From Desulfuromonas sp. DDH964 (GTDB taxonomy: Bacteria > Desulfobacterota > Desulfuromonadia > Desulfuromonadales > DDH964): 64,000 bases of DNA. The position numbers and the translations under genes are program-made. The DNA lies in NCBI RefSeq assembly GCF_001611275.1, contig NZ_CP015080.1, positions 868,001 to 932,000 of the forward strand, written 5' to 3'. Numbering within the stretch: the stretch's first letter is position 1; every line of letters starts with the position of its first letter. A model generated the notes under the pieces. It had not been told where the DNA came from. It made no database searches and worked only from the letters and a program-made list of their open reading frames with translations. This document shows, in pieces, positions 61,981-64,000 of this stretch.

Positions 61981-63654
61981 ATGAGCACCGACACCACCAA
62001 AGTGATCTACTCGATGATGCGGGTCAGCAAGTTTTACGACAAGAAGCCGGTCATCAAGGACATCTCTCTCTCCTATTTCTACGGCGCCAAGATCGGGGTA
62101 CTCGGCCTCAACGGTTCGGGCAAGAGTACCCTGCTGCGCATCATGGCCGGCGTCGACAAGCAGTTCAACGGGCAGGCGGTTCTTTCCCCCGGCTACAGCG
62201 TCGGCTTCCTCGAACAGGAACCCCTGGTCGCCGTCGTCAAAACCGTCCGCCAGGTGGTGGAGGAAGGGGTACAGGAGACCGTCGACCTTCTGGCCGAGTT
62301 CGAGGCGATCAACGCCGCCTTCGCCGACCCCGACGCCGACATGGAAAAACTCTGCGACCGCCAGGCCCAGGTCCAGGAGAAGCTCGATCACCTCGATGCC
62401 TGGGATCTCGACGCGCGCCTGGAGATGGCGATGGACGCCCTGCGCTGCCCTCCGGGCGATACCCGGGTTGCCGTCCTCTCCGGCGGCGAGCGGCGCCGCG
62501 TCGCTCTCTGCCGGCTGCTGCTGCAAAAGCCGGACATCCTGCTCCTCGACGAGCCGACCAACCACCTCGACGCCGAGAGTGTCGCCTGGCTCGAACAGCA
62601 TCTGCAGCAGTATGCGGGGACCGTCATCGCCGTCACCCATGACCGCTATTTTCTCGACAATGTCGCCGGCTGGATTCTCGAGCTCGACCGTGGTGAAGGG
62701 ATCCCCTGGAAGGGAAACTATTCCTCCTGGCTGGAGCAGAAGCAGGAACGGCTGCGGCGCGAGGAGAAGGCCGAGAGCGGCCGGCAGAAGACCCTGGAGC
62801 GCGAACTGGAATGGATTCGCATGTCGCCCAAGGGGCGCCATGCCAAGAGCCAGGCCCGGATCAGCGCCTACGAAAAACTCCTTGCCGAGGAGGCCGACAA
62901 GGGCGCCCGCGAGCTGGAACTCTACATTCCGCCGGGACCGCGCCTCGGTAACCTGGTGATCGAGGCGAAGGGGGTCAGCAAGGCTTATGGCGACCAGCTG
63001 CTGGTGGAGCAGATGGATTTTTCCCTCCCCCCCGGCGGCATCGTCGGCGTCATCGGACCCAACGGCGCCGGCAAGACCACCCTGTTTCGCATGATCACCG
63101 GCCAGGAGCAGCCCGATGCCGGGACCATCCGCCTCGGCGAGACGGTGAAACTCGCCTACGTCGACCAGAGCCGGGAGCTCGACCCGAACAAGACCATCTG
63201 GGAGGAAGTCACCGGTGGCCAGGAGCAGCTGCAGCTCGGCAAGCAGCTGGTCAACTCGCGCGGCTACGTCGCCCGCTTCAATTTCTCCGGGGCGGACCAG
63301 CAGAAGAAGGTCGGCATGCTCTCGGGAGGGGAGCGAAATCGCGTACACCTGGCGAAAATGCTGAAGGAGGGGGCCAACGTCATTCTCCTTGACGAACCGA
63401 CCAACGATCTCGATGTCAATACCATGCGCGCCCTCGAAGAAGGCCTGGAGAACTTCGGTGGCTGCGCCGTGGTGATCAGCCATGATCGCTGGTTTCTCGA
63501 CCGCATTGCCACCCACATCCTCGCCTTCGAGGGGGAGAGCAAGGTGGTCTGGTTTGCGGGGAATTACAGCGAATACGAAGAGGACCGTAAAAAACGGCTC
63601 GGCGCCGAGGCCGACCGGCCGCACCGTATCAAGTATCGCCAGCTGACCCGTTAG
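61981..63654 (+). CDS. ettA: ABC-F translational throttle EttA
   Basis: The 557-residue protein has two ABC ATPase domains in one chain and no membrane part. Walker A motifs are GLNGSGKST (residues 42-50) and GPNGAGKTT. Signature motifs are [32 protein letters not shown] and [32 protein letters not shown]. The linker holds the [19 protein letters not shown] tRNA-contacting segment typical of EttA. It gates the ribosome entry into the elongation cycle according to energy state. The ATG has GGAGG upstream. It is divergent from the molybdoenzyme operon. Confidence 0.94.
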   Translation: MSTDTTKVIYSMMRVSKFYDKKPVIKDISLSYFYGAKIGVLGLNGSGKSTLLRIMAGVDKQFNGQAVLSPGYSVGFLEQEPLVAVVKTVRQVVEEGVQETVDLLAEFEAINAAFADPDADMEKLCDRQAQVQEKLDHLDAWDLDARLEMAMDALRCPPGDTRVAVLSGGERRRVALCRLLLQKPDILLLDEPTNHLDAESVAWLEQHLQQYAGTVIAVTHDRYFLDNVAGWILELDRGEGIPWKGNYSSWLEQKQERLRREEKAESGRQKTLERELEWIRMSPKGRHAKSQARISAYEKLLAEEADKGARELELYIPPGPRLGNLVIEAKGVSKAYGDQLLVEQMDFSLPPGGIVGVIGPNGAGKTTLFRMITGQEQPDAGTIRLGETVKLAYVDQSRELDPNKTIWEEVTGGQEQLQLGKQLVNSRGYVARFNFSGADQQKKVGMLSGGERNRVHLAKMLKEGANVILLDEPTNDLDVNTMRALEEGLENFGGCAVVISHDRWFLDRIATHILAFEGESKVVWFAGNYSEYEEDRKKRLGAEADRPHRIKYRQLTR

Positions 63655-63691
63655 CCTCCAACCGAAATACTGCAACTCTATGAGGTCGTAT

Positions 63692-63715
63692 ACCGGCAGC
63701 CAATTGGCTGCCGGT
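63692..63715 (+). terminator. Weak terminator-like palindrome after ettA
   Basis: A perfect 24-base palindrome (ACCGGCAGCC core) is followed by TCTGATTTTG, a broken T-run. Confidence 0.55.
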
Positions 63716-63827
63716 TCTGATTTTGCATATCTGTTCAGGCGTTGGAACTTTTTGCAGGGGGGATATTGCCGGTGACCCCTTTCCCCGGGGCGACCGTTCG
63801 TGTGGAACAAGTCCTGCGAGGTAAGGA

Positions 63828-64000
63828 ATGGAAAACGAATTGGCCGAGGCCGGTTCCTGGGCCGATGGGCTCGATGGCCTGAAAGCCGGGACGAGGGCCC
63901 GGTCCACCACTGGCCGGGAAAACACCCCCAAGTTTACCGATCGCTACGGCCGCACCCGGCTGGTGGCCAGGGCCCGCTGGCTGCTGCTGATCCTCTTCGG
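63828..64000 (+). CDS. Probable membrane protein, N-terminal fragment
   Basis: The ATG at 63828 (AAGGA upstream) opens a frame that runs to the window end, about 57 residues. It begins with a charged cytosolic stretch, and the last visible part (RLVARARWLLLILFG) starts a membrane helix. The pattern is like the start of PilS-type membrane sensor kinases, but nothing diagnostic is present. The rest is outside the window. Confidence 0.6.
   Translation, partial: MENELAEAGSWADGLDGLKAGTRARSTTGRENTPKFTDRYGRTRLVARARWLLLILF

Noticed and set aside
61840..63810. 656-codon open frame on the minus strand
   Set aside because: Antisense to ettA, whose Walker and signature motifs are plain.
1..64000. tRNA, rRNA or CRISPR loci
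   Set aside because: No tRNA-like cloverleaf, rRNA segment or spaced repeat array was recognised by eye; a covariance-model scan would be decisive.

Overview
The window looks like chromosome of a GC-rich anaerobic deltaproteobacterium of the Desulfuromonadales/Geobacter type. Grounds: a split ferredoxin-rich glutamate synthase, a multiheme cytochrome beside an NrfD-type molybdoenzyme, a DUF3373-type porin, a UGA-containing AhpD-like gene, and GC-rich codon use. The genus is inferred, not shown. I saw no tRNA, rRNA or CRISPR array.

Layout. 1-10 kb: a truncated J-domain gene, branched-chain aminotransferase (ilvE), a lone receiver protein, a 38-residue membrane peptide, then a nitrogen block of amt and a three-gene glutamate synthase. 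Both amt and the synthase operon have convincing sigma-54 promoters. 9.6-19 kb: a cell-envelope island. A DUF4398-like lipoprotein is followed by a minus-strand operon of LpoB-like lipoprotein, caspase-fold lipoprotein and helical COG3014-like lipoprotein. Divergent from it lie another lipoprotein and a 960-residue exported ankyrin protein. An IS4-family element with intact ends and a 10-bp target duplication sits between the two divergent units. 19-25.5 kb: leuC-leuD-ilvB-ilvN-ilvD on the minus strand behind a good sigma-70 promoter. 25.9-30 kb: a zinc-ribbon protein, a decayed IS1595-family copy, a small CxxU selenoprotein gene that ordinary ORF calling breaks at its UGA, a TtcA-type protein, and an overlapping SpoIIE-phosphatase/PilZ-like pair. 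30-39.5 kb: a minus-strand operon gatC-gatA-gatB-mtnA-glnE followed by a receiver/PATAN/J-domain/TPR fusion. 39.7-49 kb: OmpA-type lipoprotein, aquaporin, SDR dehydrogenase, GH15 glucoamylase, an MprF-AcvB lipid pair and a DUF1003 remnant. 49-61.5 kb: molybdenum respiration. moeA, a mobA-mobB fusion and tatA (with an intact IS1595 copy between mobAB and tatA) lie beside an octaheme cytochrome and an operon for monoheme cytochrome, porin, Tat-exported molybdopterin oxidoreductase, four-cluster ferredoxin, NrfD membrane subunit and TorD chaperone. 62-64 kb: the ABC-F factor EttA and the start of a probable membrane protein.

How it fits together. Ammonium import, GOGAT, GlnE and branched-chain synthesis make a nitrogen and amino-acid theme. 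Molybdenum cofactor genes, TatA, TorD and the PsrABC-like operon form one respiratory module whose acceptor cannot be read from sequence. The least explained region is the envelope island with its exported caspase and ankyrin proteins. The most concrete overlooked gene is the selenoprotein at 27269-27526.
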